Source: JBKEAJ01 sp047975005 (lineage in GTDB: Bacteria > Bacteroidota > Bacteroidia > Bacteroidales > Prolixibacteraceae). Taken from it: a DNA stretch of 64,000 nt. Below, piece by piece: positions 9,069 through 17,004 of this stretch (within the stretch, counting starts at the first letter, position 1; each line of letters starts with the position of its first letter). The translations under genes were made by a program, and so were the position numbers. The notes under the pieces are model-generated. The model was not told the DNA's origin and made no database searches. It saw only the letters and a program-made list of their open reading frames with translations. The DNA is taken from the NCBI GenBank assembly GCA_047975005.1, contig JBKECW010000064.1:12718-76717 (forward strand). The letters are read 5' to 3'.

Positions 9069-10030
9069 TAGTAATAGGACTTGATATTGGGGGGACATAT
9101 ATTAAGGCGGGTCTTGTCGAGGATGGTCGTCCCGTTGAAACCGACAGTATTTATGTGGACGATAATACCAATTTCGATGCCGTTGTACCAATTCTGACAA
9201 AAGAAGTTACTAGATTACTGACAAGTTGCAGAGTAGGAACTGATAAACTCAAGGGCATAGGCATTGCATTTCCGGGACTTGTAAATTTGACACAAACATC
9301 AGTAATTGAGACCCACAAATATTACGGGGCAAAAGATTTCGATTTTCAACAATGGGCAAAGGACAATTGGGGAGTTCCCATTGTACTTTTGAATGATGCC
9401 CGTATGGCAGGCTATGGGGAATGGTTTGCTGGAGCGGGCATCAACTCCAAGAACATGGCAATGCTCACTTTTGGCACAGGTATCGGCAGTTGTGTAATCA
9501 TGGACGGCAAAATGCTTGATGGTAAAGGACACAAAGCAGGTAATCTGGCAGGTCATTTTATTGTAGATGTTAACGGCGAGAGGTGTCAATGTGGCAATAT
9601 CGGATGTGCTGAAGCTCAGGCATCTTCATGGCAGTTGCCAAGGTTAGTCTCCCAAGACCCCGACTTCAGATATAGCATTTTTGCCAATGGCGAGAGTGTT
9701 AATTTTGAGAAACTCTTTGGCTTATATCGCAAAGACAATCCACTGGCTATAAGAGTACTTACTTACTGCCTGAATATCTGGAGTGCCACTATAATAAATA
9801 TGATACACGCATTCGACCCTGAGCTTATTATTTTGGGTGGAGGAGTAATGAAAAGTGCTGATATTATAGTTCCCTACATACAAGAAAGGGTTGATAAATA
9901 TTCATGGAGTACACCCGAGAGGACGAAGATAAAAGCCGCAAAGTTAGGGAATGATGCCTCTATTGTGGGCGCATATTTTTTCATGTCCGAGAATCTGAAA
10001 AACAAACACATTAAATACCAAACACAATAG
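9065..10030 (+). CDS. ROK-family sugar kinase
   Basis: A 321-residue ROK protein without a DNA-binding N-terminus, so a kinase and not a repressor. It has the N-terminal phosphate motif GLDIGGTYIKAG, the catalytic region LLNDARMAGYGEW with the expected Asp, LTFGTGIGSCVI, the zinc motif CQCGNIGCAEA, and a C-terminal LILGGGVM. ROK kinases phosphorylate glucose, fructose, mannose, allose or N-acetylated hexosamines; the substrate is not fixed by sequence. Translation is coupled to the upstream isomerase by a four-base overlap. In context it would make the hexose 6-phosphate used by the flanking isomerases. Confidence 0.9.
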   Translation: MIVIGLDIGGTYIKAGLVEDGRPVETDSIYVDDNTNFDAVVPILTKEVTRLLTSCRVGTDKLKGIGIAFPGLVNLTQTSVIETHKYYGAKDFDFQQWAKDNWGVPIVLLNDARMAGYGEWFAGAGINSKNMAMLTFGTGIGSCVIMDGKMLDGKGHKAGNLAGHFIVDVNGERCQCGNIGCAEAQASSWQLPRLVSQDPDFRYSIFANGESVNFEKLFGLYRKDNPLAIRVLTYCLNIWSATIINMIHAFDPELIILGGGVMKSADIIVPYIQERVDKYSWSTPERTKIKAAKLGNDASIVGAYFFMSENLKNKHIKYQTQ

Positions 10031-10070
10031 TATTAATTGTCTAAATATAAAATCTCTAAAATAGAAACAG

Positions 10071-11849
10071 ATGAGGAGTTACTTAAATGGACAAAAGTCC
10101 AACTACGACAAAGCTCCTTTTGTGGAAGTTCCTGAATATCAGAGCGACTGCACGAGAGGGTGGCAAAAGATAATAGAAGGTCTAAACAAGGCTATCTCAT
10201 GTATTGCAAAAGACAATATCGCTATCGTCATCGACACTTACGTGGGAGTGAACGACGACGAATTGGTATCGGCTTTCGAGAGTGGCTTGAAACACGACAG
10301 TTTTTTCTTGAGCTCATCTGCAATGAAAGATGAAAAGGAGCTTGAGAGGATGCTTCACCCCGATGTTACCGACGATGATATTTTCGGATATATGACACGC
10401 TTCGTGCTTAGTGATTTTTTTAACACTTTCAAACTTGAAGCCGCTAAGAATCAGCTAAAGAGCAGCAAAGGCATAAACATTATCTATGGTGTGGGAGCTA
10501 GTCTTTTTGCACCTGATTACGACATTTTGGTATATGCCGACATGCCTCGTTGGGAAGGACAAATGCGTTTCCGCCGCAACGAAGTTAGCAATCTCGGGAT
10601 GAACAACAAAGACTTAAAAGCATCATTACAATACAAACAGGCGTATTTTGTCGATTGGCGGGTATGCGACAGGCATAAGAAAACCTTGTTTGGCAAAATG
10701 GATTTTGTTTTGGACACGGTCATTCTCAATCAGCCCAAGATGATAAGTGGCAAAGCGATGTTGGCAGGCTTAAAGTTGGCAACCGAGCAGCCGTTTAGAG
10801 TAGTTCCATTCTTTGACCCGGGACCTTGGGGCGGACAATGGATGAAAGAGGTTTGCGACCTCGACAAAACCGCTGTAAACTATGCATGGTGCTTCGACTG
10901 CGTACCTGAGGAGAACAGTTTGAATTTGAAATTTGGTGATACCCTTTTTGAGCTACCGTCAATAAATTTGGTTTTCAATCAGGCTAAGAACTTGTTGGGC
11001 GATCCCGTTCATGCACGTTTTGGCGATGAATTCCCCATACGCTTTGATTTTCTGGACACCATGCAGGGTGGGAATCTGAGCTTGCAGGTGCATCCTCTGA
11101 CGGAATACATACAAGAAAAATTTGGGATGCATTACACACAGGACGAGAGTTACTATATGCTTGACGTAGAAGACAATGCCGTAGTGTATCTAGGAATTAA
11201 AGATAGCTGTCAAACCGACCAAATGCTGACAGAGCTTCAGAAGGCGCAAGATACAGGCTGTACTTTCGATGCCGAGAAACACATTGGCGTATGGGAGGTA
11301 AAAAAACACGACCATGTGCTAATACCTGCTGGTACTATTCACTGCTCAGGAGCAGGCAGTATGGTTTTGGAAATAAGTGCCACACCCTATATTTTCACTT
11401 TCAAGCTCTATGATTGGGGCAGAATGGGGCTCGACGGCAAGCCACGCCCAATAAACATCGAACACGGAAAGAATGTAATACAATGGGACAGGAATGAATC
11501 ATGGTGCAAGGAACATATTGTAAATCAAGTAGAAGCTGTGTCCGAAGGAGATGGATGGAAGGAAGAACGCACAGGACTTCACGAACGTGAGTTTATAGAA
11601 ACTCGTCGACATTGGTTTAGCAAAACCGTGCATCACCATACCAAGGGCGGAGTAAATGTCTTAAATCTGGTGGAAGGTCGCGAGGCAGTTGTTGAAAGTC
11701 CGTCGGGAGCATTTTCTCCTTTTGTTGTTCATTATGCCGAGACCTTTATAATACCTGCATCAGTGGGCGAATATACCATACGTCCTTATGGAGAGTCGAA
11801 GGGCAAGAAGTGTGGAACCATTAAGGCTTATGTGAGAACAAAGCCATAA
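10071..11849 (+). CDS. Class I mannose-6-phosphate isomerase-like protein with extra N-terminal region
   Basis: A 592-residue protein. From about residue 228 it is a class I phosphomannose isomerase: FFDPGPWGGQWMKE, the zinc motif GGNLSLQVHPLTEY, HVLIPAGTIHCSG and MVLEISATPYIFTFKLYDWGR. Ordinary ManA proteins are about 300-400 residues, as with the 324-residue one at 33831. Residues 1-about 225 are additional, with NIAIVIDTYVGVND, NIIYGVGASLFAPDYD and ILVYADMPRWEGQMRFRR. They resemble a nucleotide-kinase-like alpha/beta fold without a visible GxxGK[ST] P-loop, but I do not recognise a named domain. It sits between the ROK kinase (40 bp) and the second cupin isomerase (11 bp). The isomerase part is supported; the exact substrate is inferred. 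Confidence 0.8.
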   Translation: MRSYLNGQKSNYDKAPFVEVPEYQSDCTRGWQKIIEGLNKAISCIAKDNIAIVIDTYVGVNDDELVSAFESGLKHDSFFLSSSAMKDEKELERMLHPDVTDDDIFGYMTRFVLSDFFNTFKLEAAKNQLKSSKGINIIYGVGASLFAPDYDILVYADMPRWEGQMRFRRNEVSNLGMNNKDLKASLQYKQAYFVDWRVCDRHKKTLFGKMDFVLDTVILNQPKMISGKAMLAGLKLATEQPFRVVPFFDPGPWGGQWMKEVCDLDKTAVNYAWCFDCVPEENSLNLKFGDTLFELPSINLVFNQAKNLLGDPVHARFGDEFPIRFDFLDTMQGGNLSLQVHPLTEYIQEKFGMHYTQDESYYMLDVEDNAVVYLGIKDSCQTDQMLTELQKAQDTGCTFDAEKHIGVWEVKKHDHVLIPAGTIHCSGAGSMVLEISATPYIFTFKLYDWGRMGLDGKPRPINIEHGKNVIQWDRNESWCKEHIVNQVEAVSEGDGWKEERTGLHEREFIETRRHWFSKTVHHHTKGGVNVLNLVEGREAVVESPSGAFSPFVVHYAETFIIPASVGEYTIRPYGESKGKKCGTIKAYVRTKP

Positions 11850-11860
11850 AACATTGATTT

Positions 11861-12652
11861 ATGAAGAATAACTTAAAATTCAATCCGGGTTTTGACATTA
11901 CAGTAAAGACCGAGCCAATGGGCTTCGATTATGGGAAAGGAGTTTTCGGTACTGAAGTTGAAAACAGAATGCTAGATGATATAAGGAAAAGTTTACAAGA
12001 CCCGTTCTGTAAAGGACCTAACATTGTATACAGCATAGCAATGGATGTTGGCAAAAACGAGCATCGTAATCTTCTGGAACAACTACATCTTTTGTATGGA
12101 GTAGTAACTTATGCAGCAGGCAGGCTTGGCAATGAACCAATTAGGAGTCAAGGGCATATCCACAAAGTCTCGTCATATTGCGGTATGTCGACACCTGAAG
12201 TTTACGAAATATGGCAGGGAAAGGCTGTTATTTATATGCAGGAAAGTGCAAAAGACAATCCGGGCAGATGTTTTGCCGTAGAAGCTATGCCCGGAGAAGT
12301 AGTGATAGTTCCTCCCGGCTGGGCGCATGCCACAATTAGTGCCGACCCTAGTCAGCCTCTGACTTTTGGTGCGTGGTGCGACAGAGACTATGGTTTCGAC
12401 TACGAGGATGTACGAGCCCACAAGGGACTGTCATGGTTTCCTATATTGGATGAAAAAGGGAGCCTAAATTGGCAGAGAAACGAGAACTATCGAGAGTCGG
12501 AATTGATTATAAAAAGCCCTGAGAAGTACGAAAATTTAGGCATAGTGAAAGACAAATCCATTTACGAGAGCTTTGAGGAAGACCCAAAGCGGTTTTTATA
12601 TGTTCCACGCCCACAATTGAAATCTGAAATTTGGGAAAACTTTACACCATGA
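11861..12652 (+). CDS. Second cupin-type phosphoglucose isomerase-like protein
   Basis: A 263-residue cupin. The core at about 80-180 has SQGHIHKVSSYCGMSTPEVYEI (His-x-His then Glu), GEVVIVPPGWAHATIS and FGAWCDRDYGFDYEDVRAHKG, a layout like the archaeal-type glucose-6-phosphate isomerases. It is longer than the 195-residue copy at 8481 and differs clearly in sequence, so the two are not a recent duplication. A different sugar phosphate is possible. It starts 11 bp after the PMI gene and overlaps the MFS transporter start by four bases, so it belongs to one transcription unit with the kinase and transporter. Confidence 0.78.
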   Translation: MKNNLKFNPGFDITVKTEPMGFDYGKGVFGTEVENRMLDDIRKSLQDPFCKGPNIVYSIAMDVGKNEHRNLLEQLHLLYGVVTYAAGRLGNEPIRSQGHIHKVSSYCGMSTPEVYEIWQGKAVIYMQESAKDNPGRCFAVEAMPGEVVIVPPGWAHATISADPSQPLTFGAWCDRDYGFDYEDVRAHKGLSWFPILDEKGSLNWQRNENYRESELIIKSPEKYENLGIVKDKSIYESFEEDPKRFLYVPRPQLKSEIWENFTP

Positions 12653-14064
12653 ACAAAAACTCGAACTACCTAATTTTTATAACAATAGTAGCCACGCTGG
12701 GCGGACTTCTATTCGGTTATGATACTGCCGTAATATCGGGCACAGTAGACTCATTGAAGCAGTTTTTTATAACTCCAAAGGGTTTGGGAGCAGATGCTGC
12801 AAACTCTTTGTTGGGCTTCACCGTATCGAGTGCGATTATAGGCTGCATCGTTGGAGGGCTCATTGGAGGAGTTGTCAGCAAGAGGCTGGGGCGAAAACGA
12901 GGTTTAATGTTAGCCGGAGTATTATTTCTAGTGTCGGCATTGGGTTCGGCAATGCCTGAGCTAGGATTTGAAAAAGTAGGGCAAGGCGGTCATGCTTATC
13001 TGACAAACTTTGTTGTTTACAGATTTATAGGCGGTATTGGTGTTGGGCTGGCATCTATGTTGTCGCCAATGTTTATATCGGAGCTGTCGCCTGCAAAAAT
13101 AAGAGGACGCTTAGTGTCTTTAAATCAACTTGCAATAGTCATAGGTATTGTGGTAGTTTATTTTGTCAACTACCTCATCGCCTTGCAAGGTGATGCTTCT
13201 TGGCTGAATACCGTAGGTTGGCGTTGGATGTTTGCCTCCGAAACGATACCTGCCTTGATATTTCTTGTTGCCTTACAGTTTGTTCCGGGTAGTCCTCGCT
13301 ACTTAGCTCTGAAAGGCAAAGACGAAGAAAGTCTAAAAATACTCAGCAAAATAAACGGTATAGAACGAGCGAAGCAAGAATTTGCAGAGATAAAGTCGTC
13401 TGTGACAGGGCGTTCTGCGAAGTTGTTTTCCTATGGAAGTCGAGTTGTGATAATCGGTATACTGCTTACTGTATTTCAGCAGAGTGTAGGCATCAATGCT
13501 GTGCTTTACTACGCTCCGGAAATATTTAAGTCTATGGGTTATGGCAACAATTCATCAATGATGCAAGCTGTATTTGTAGGAGTAGTAAACCTATTGTTTA
13601 CATTCATTGCCATACTTTACGTAGATAAATGGGGGCGCAAGAAGCTACAAATAATAGGGGCCGTCGGTATGGCATTGATGATGTTAGCACTCGGCACATC
13701 ATTTTATCTTGACAAGGTTGGGGTGGCAACTTTGATATTTATGCTTGGCTTTGTTGCTTGTTTTGCTATGTCGTGGGGACCTGTTACATGGATACTTGTT
13801 TCGGAAATATTCCCCAATATGATACGTGCTCGGGCAATGGCATTAGCAACTGCGGCGACGTGGATTAGCAATTATATTATATCATGGACTTTCCCAATTC
13901 TGAACAATAATGTATGGTTGGTAGAGCACTTTAATCATGCCTTTACATATTGGCTTTATGGCGGTATTGCCATTCTTGCCGTACTTTTTATGATTTTCTT
14001 CGTTCCCGAAACCAAAGGAAAGACACTAGAAGAGATGGAAGGATTTTGGAAAAAAAATAAATAA
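12649..14064 (+). CDS. MFS sugar:proton symporter (XylE-like sugar porter)
   Basis: A 471-residue, 12-helix sugar porter. Family signatures: GYDTAVISGTVDSL in helix 1, GRKRG after helix 2, PGSPRYLALKGK before the central loop, FQQSVGINAVLYYAPEIF in helix 7, the second WGRKK loop, and the C-terminal PETKGKTLEEME. Members move xylose, glucose, galactose, arabinose or fructose across the inner membrane with protons. The start at 12649 is chosen because it gives an ATGA overlap with the upstream stop; an in-frame ATG at 12631 would overlap the previous gene by 22 bases and add six residues of no membrane character. It likely feeds the kinase and isomerases encoded upstream. Confidence 0.93.
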   Translation: MNKNSNYLIFITIVATLGGLLFGYDTAVISGTVDSLKQFFITPKGLGADAANSLLGFTVSSAIIGCIVGGLIGGVVSKRLGRKRGLMLAGVLFLVSALGSAMPELGFEKVGQGGHAYLTNFVVYRFIGGIGVGLASMLSPMFISELSPAKIRGRLVSLNQLAIVIGIVVVYFVNYLIALQGDASWLNTVGWRWMFASETIPALIFLVALQFVPGSPRYLALKGKDEESLKILSKINGIERAKQEFAEIKSSVTGRSAKLFSYGSRVVIIGILLTVFQQSVGINAVLYYAPEIFKSMGYGNNSSMMQAVFVGVVNLLFTFIAILYVDKWGRKKLQIIGAVGMALMMLALGTSFYLDKVGVATLIFMLGFVACFAMSWGPVTWILVSEIFPNMIRARAMALATAATWISNYIISWTFPILNNNVWLVEHFNHAFTYWLYGGIAILAVLFMIFFVPETKGKTLEEMEGFWKKNK

Positions 14065-14158
14065 CAATAGCTGTCAGTCTGATATTCAAAAGTCAGAGTG
14101 TCTAATAACCCGATAATTAGAGTCCGTCTATAGAGTCCAATATCTGCGTTATGTTCGC

Positions 14159-14202
14159 TTTGCGAATTAGTCATTTACACAAGTAAACTCCTAATTCACA
14201 AA
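14159..14202. repeat. Long intergenic inverted repeat (hairpin)
   Basis: The arms TTTGCGAATTAG (14159-14170) and CTAATTCACAAA (14191-14202) pair with one mismatch. An inner stem, TTTAC (14174-14178) with GTAAA (14183-14187), closes on ACAA. The hairpin lies in the 219-bp gap between the MFS and GH35 genes. No T-run follows, so it is not a simple terminator. It could be an mRNA processing or stability element, or the remnant of a palindromic mobile repeat. Confidence 0.5.
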
Positions 14203-14283
14203 GTTTCGCAAGCCTTGATCTTGAACTTTATAGCTCAGACTTCTGACATTACGGACAGACACTAATTAGTAAAAAATAAATAT

Positions 14284-16656
14284 ATGAAAACACATCATCT
14301 TAAATTAACAAGAATTGTCCTTGCCTTACTAGTCACGGCATTGACACCAAGATTAAATGCGCAAGATTACAAAGTCTACAACATCGATGCCATTTCGGTA
14401 GGTAAAGAAATAGTATCGGGTGATTTTGGCATGGGCACAAATCACGACACACAAGGACACTCTTTCTCGGTAAATAACTACTATATGATAAAGGATGGCA
14501 AGCCTTGGTTTCCGGTAATGGGCGAGTTGCAGTACAGCCGTTATCCTAGAAATATGTGGGAAGATGCCATACTGAAAATGAAATCCGGAGGTCTTGACAT
14601 CATAGCTACTTATGCTTTTTGGCTTCATCATGAGGAGGTAAAAGATGAATTTGATTTCTCTGGAAGACGAGATTTGCGTGCATTTATAGAACTGTGCAAA
14701 AAACACGATATGAAGGTGTTGCTGCGCATCGGACCTTGGGGACACGGCGAGGTCAGAAACGGCGCATTCCCCGACTGGGTGCAGTCTATGCCCTCAACAC
14801 GCAGCAACGATCCTGAATACCTGAAATATGTAAAAAGAATATACACGCAGTATTACAAGCAATGCGACGGTTTGCTGTTCAAAGACGACGGTCCTATTGT
14901 GGGCATACAGCTGGAAAATGAATACGGTGGCGACCCGAGCCACATTGTAGAGTTAAAGCGATTGGCAAGAGAAGTTGGGTTCGATGTTCCCTACTACACT
15001 GTTACAGGCTGGAACAATGTTCGCATTCCCGACAAGGAGGTACTGCCTGTTCAGGCCGGATATGCCGACGCAGCATGGTATGGAGGCACACAGCAGCTTG
15101 CGCCAAACGAACAGTTCCTTTTTATGACAGGAATACCTATCAATACAGGTGTCGGCACCGATGTTTTGCCTGTATTGGAAGTTTATGGCGGTAGGACTTA
15201 CAACCCCTCCGACTATCCATGGCTGACAGCAGAGCTGGGCTTAGGTATGTTTGTAGGCATGAGGCGTCGCCCCGTCATAACTCGCCAAGATGCTTTGTCA
15301 TTGTCGATAGTGAAATTGGCAGGTGGAGCAAACTGCTTGGGATACTACATGTACCATGGCGGAACAAATCCGCAAGGTAAACTTACGACTTTAGAAGAGC
15401 CGGGCTGTGCAAAGATGTCTTATGATTTTCAACCCGCAGTGGGCGAATTTGGCGAGACCAATTCAAAATACATGGAGACCAAGCTCATACACTATTGGCT
15501 TCACGACTTCGGAGAGCAGCTTTGCTCAACTATTCCTGCAATGCCACAGGAGCGTCCGACGGGAGTCGAAGATGTTGAGACCTTCAGGTGTATGACTCGT
15601 ACCGACGGTACTTCGGGCTATCTGTTTTTCAGTAACTATCAGCGTTATGTTGAAAACAAAGATTTAGGTATACAGATTAATATGAAACTGAAACAGGGCA
15701 ATATGCTAATCCCCAACAAGCCAATAGTTGTGCCGAAAGATTGCGCCGGGATATGGGCTGTCAATCTAAACATGTCCAACAATGTCAAGTTAAAGTATGC
15801 TACTACACAGCTGATCTGCAAAGTCCCCTCTGAGGATGGCGACACATATTTCTTTTTTGCCCACGACGGATTGAGAGCCGAATATTCTTTTGATGCTAAC
15901 AGCATTAAGAGAGTTATTGGTAAAGGTAGCAGAACCGAGATAAGTAAAGTTGACGGTCAATATGTTATTACGCTCGAAGAGCCTGGTAAAAATGCCGTGT
16001 TAGAAGTTGAAGCTACTGGTGGTCGGAAACTTAGAATCTGTACTCTAAACAAAGACGAAGCGATGCAAATGTTTAGATTTAAAGATTTATGGGGACAGCC
16101 TCGCTTGGTTATGGCAGATGGAGATGTGCTTATTGATGGTAACTCGCTGTATGTTCAGCGAATTGCCGAGGCATCGGGCGATGTTCGTATCTTCCCTTCT
16201 CCCAAGAGCATGAGTATAGATGGCAAGAAGATAAAGTTAAAAAGGGATGGCATTTGGCGCAAATGCTCGTGGGCACTTCCTGAGAAAAATATAGATGTGG
16301 AGCTCACAAAAACCGATGAAGGCTATGAGCTGTCAGTGTCAAGTGGTTCAATGCAAGGTGTTTACGATGTGTTTCTTGATTTCGACTGGACTGGGAATGT
16401 CTTGGAAGCATATAAGGACGGCAAATTATTCTCAGATTATATCTATTACGGACCACATTTCAGACCGAGCGTTAAACATTGGGGAACAGATATTTTAGAC
16501 ACAAAAGTAAAAATCAAAAGCAGCCCAATCAGCTCTGAAACAAAATGTTATATTGAACCTATGTACAGACCTGATTTTTCAAAGCAGGATACTTATTCCG
16601 ATATTAATAAAATCACTCCTTTGCCACAATATCGGGTGGTATTAGAAGCAAAGTAG
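14284..16656 (+). CDS. GH35-family beta-galactosidase-like glycoside hydrolase
   Basis: A 790-residue secreted enzyme with a signal peptide ending near residue 26. The N-terminal TIM barrel carries GH35 features: PVMGELQYSRYPRNMWEDAILKM, IATYAFWLHHEE, VLLRIGPWGHGEVRNGAFPDW, the acid/base motif QLENEYGG (Glu213) and a probable nucleophile in LTAELGLG (Glu317). GH35 enzymes mostly remove non-reducing beta-galactose; some act on beta-glucosamine. Residues after about 450 are beta-rich accessory domains. It lies 219 bp after the MFS gene and is followed by a GH2 enzyme and broken SusCD genes, as in a polysaccharide utilisation locus. The galactose specificity is family-based. Confidence 0.85.
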   Translation: MKTHHLKLTRIVLALLVTALTPRLNAQDYKVYNIDAISVGKEIVSGDFGMGTNHDTQGHSFSVNNYYMIKDGKPWFPVMGELQYSRYPRNMWEDAILKMKSGGLDIIATYAFWLHHEEVKDEFDFSGRRDLRAFIELCKKHDMKVLLRIGPWGHGEVRNGAFPDWVQSMPSTRSNDPEYLKYVKRIYTQYYKQCDGLLFKDDGPIVGIQLENEYGGDPSHIVELKRLAREVGFDVPYYTVTGWNNVRIPDKEVLPVQAGYADAAWYGGTQQLAPNEQFLFMTGIPINTGVGTDVLPVLEVYGGRTYNPSDYPWLTAELGLGMFVGMRRRPVITRQDALSLSIVKLAGGANCLGYYMYHGGTNPQGKLTTLEEPGCAKMSYDFQPAVGEFGETNSKYMETKLIHYWLHDFGEQLCSTIPAMPQERPTGVEDVETFRCMTRTDGTSGYLFFSNYQRYVENKDLGIQINMKLKQGNMLIPNKPIVVPKDCAGIWAVNLNMSNNVKLKYATTQLICKVPSEDGDTYFFFAHDGLRAEYSFDANSIKRVIGKGSRTEISKVDGQYVITLEEPGKNAVLEVEATGGRKLRICTLNKDEAMQMFRFKDLWGQPRLVMADGDVLIDGNSLYVQRIAEASGDVRIFPSPKSMSIDGKKIKLKRDGIWRKCSWALPEKNIDVELTKTDEGYELSVSSGSMQGVYDVFLDFDWTGNVLEAYKDGKLFSDYIYYGPHFRPSVKHWGTDILDTKVKIKSSPISSETKCYIEPMYRPDFSKQDTYSDINKITPLPQYRVVLEAK

Positions 16657-17004
16657 GATGAAGCGGTAGTTTTGTTTAATAAGCATTAACCAATTCTTTT
16701 ATGTGGAGGCAGGATTTTCTTTGTGGAGAGTCTTGCCTCTGTCATTATGTTGATAACGTAAGTTTATATTGCTGTGTTTTTTGTAAATGCATATCACTTT
16801 GTGTTAAAATTGTATTAGTACTGGTTAACATTCAGAAAAAACTAAGATAACATTTGCTTTACCTTTGAACTGAGAAATACAAACTGATGCTTGGCAACTC
16901 TAGCCGAAACATATTGCTAAGCAAAGAAATCGAAATCACCCAGAACAAAGAATTTAATAAAATGTAGGATTATGAATGATTTTACAAATTTCAACTCGTC
17001 AAAA
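16657..17004. other. Intergenic region between GH35 and GH2 genes
   Basis: No credible gene is present. It contains a 9-bp-stem hairpin, GAGGCAGGA (16706-16714) with TCTTGCCTC (16731-16739), without a following T-run, and a candidate promoter near 16860. The GH2 gene therefore probably has its own transcript. Confidence 0.6.
16860..16867 (+). promoter_or_regulatory. candidate -7 promoter element TACCTTTG upstream of the GH2 gene
   Basis: TACCTTTG matches TAnnTTTG about 138 bp before the preferred GH2 start. No clear TTTG is seen 19-21 bp upstream, so the call rests on the -7 element alone. Confidence 0.4.

Noticed and set aside
14353..14745. A 130-codon minus-strand open frame inside the GH35 gene
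   Set aside because: It lies wholly within a clear GH35 coding region and has no recognisable protein features; similar antisense frames occur under most real genes here.
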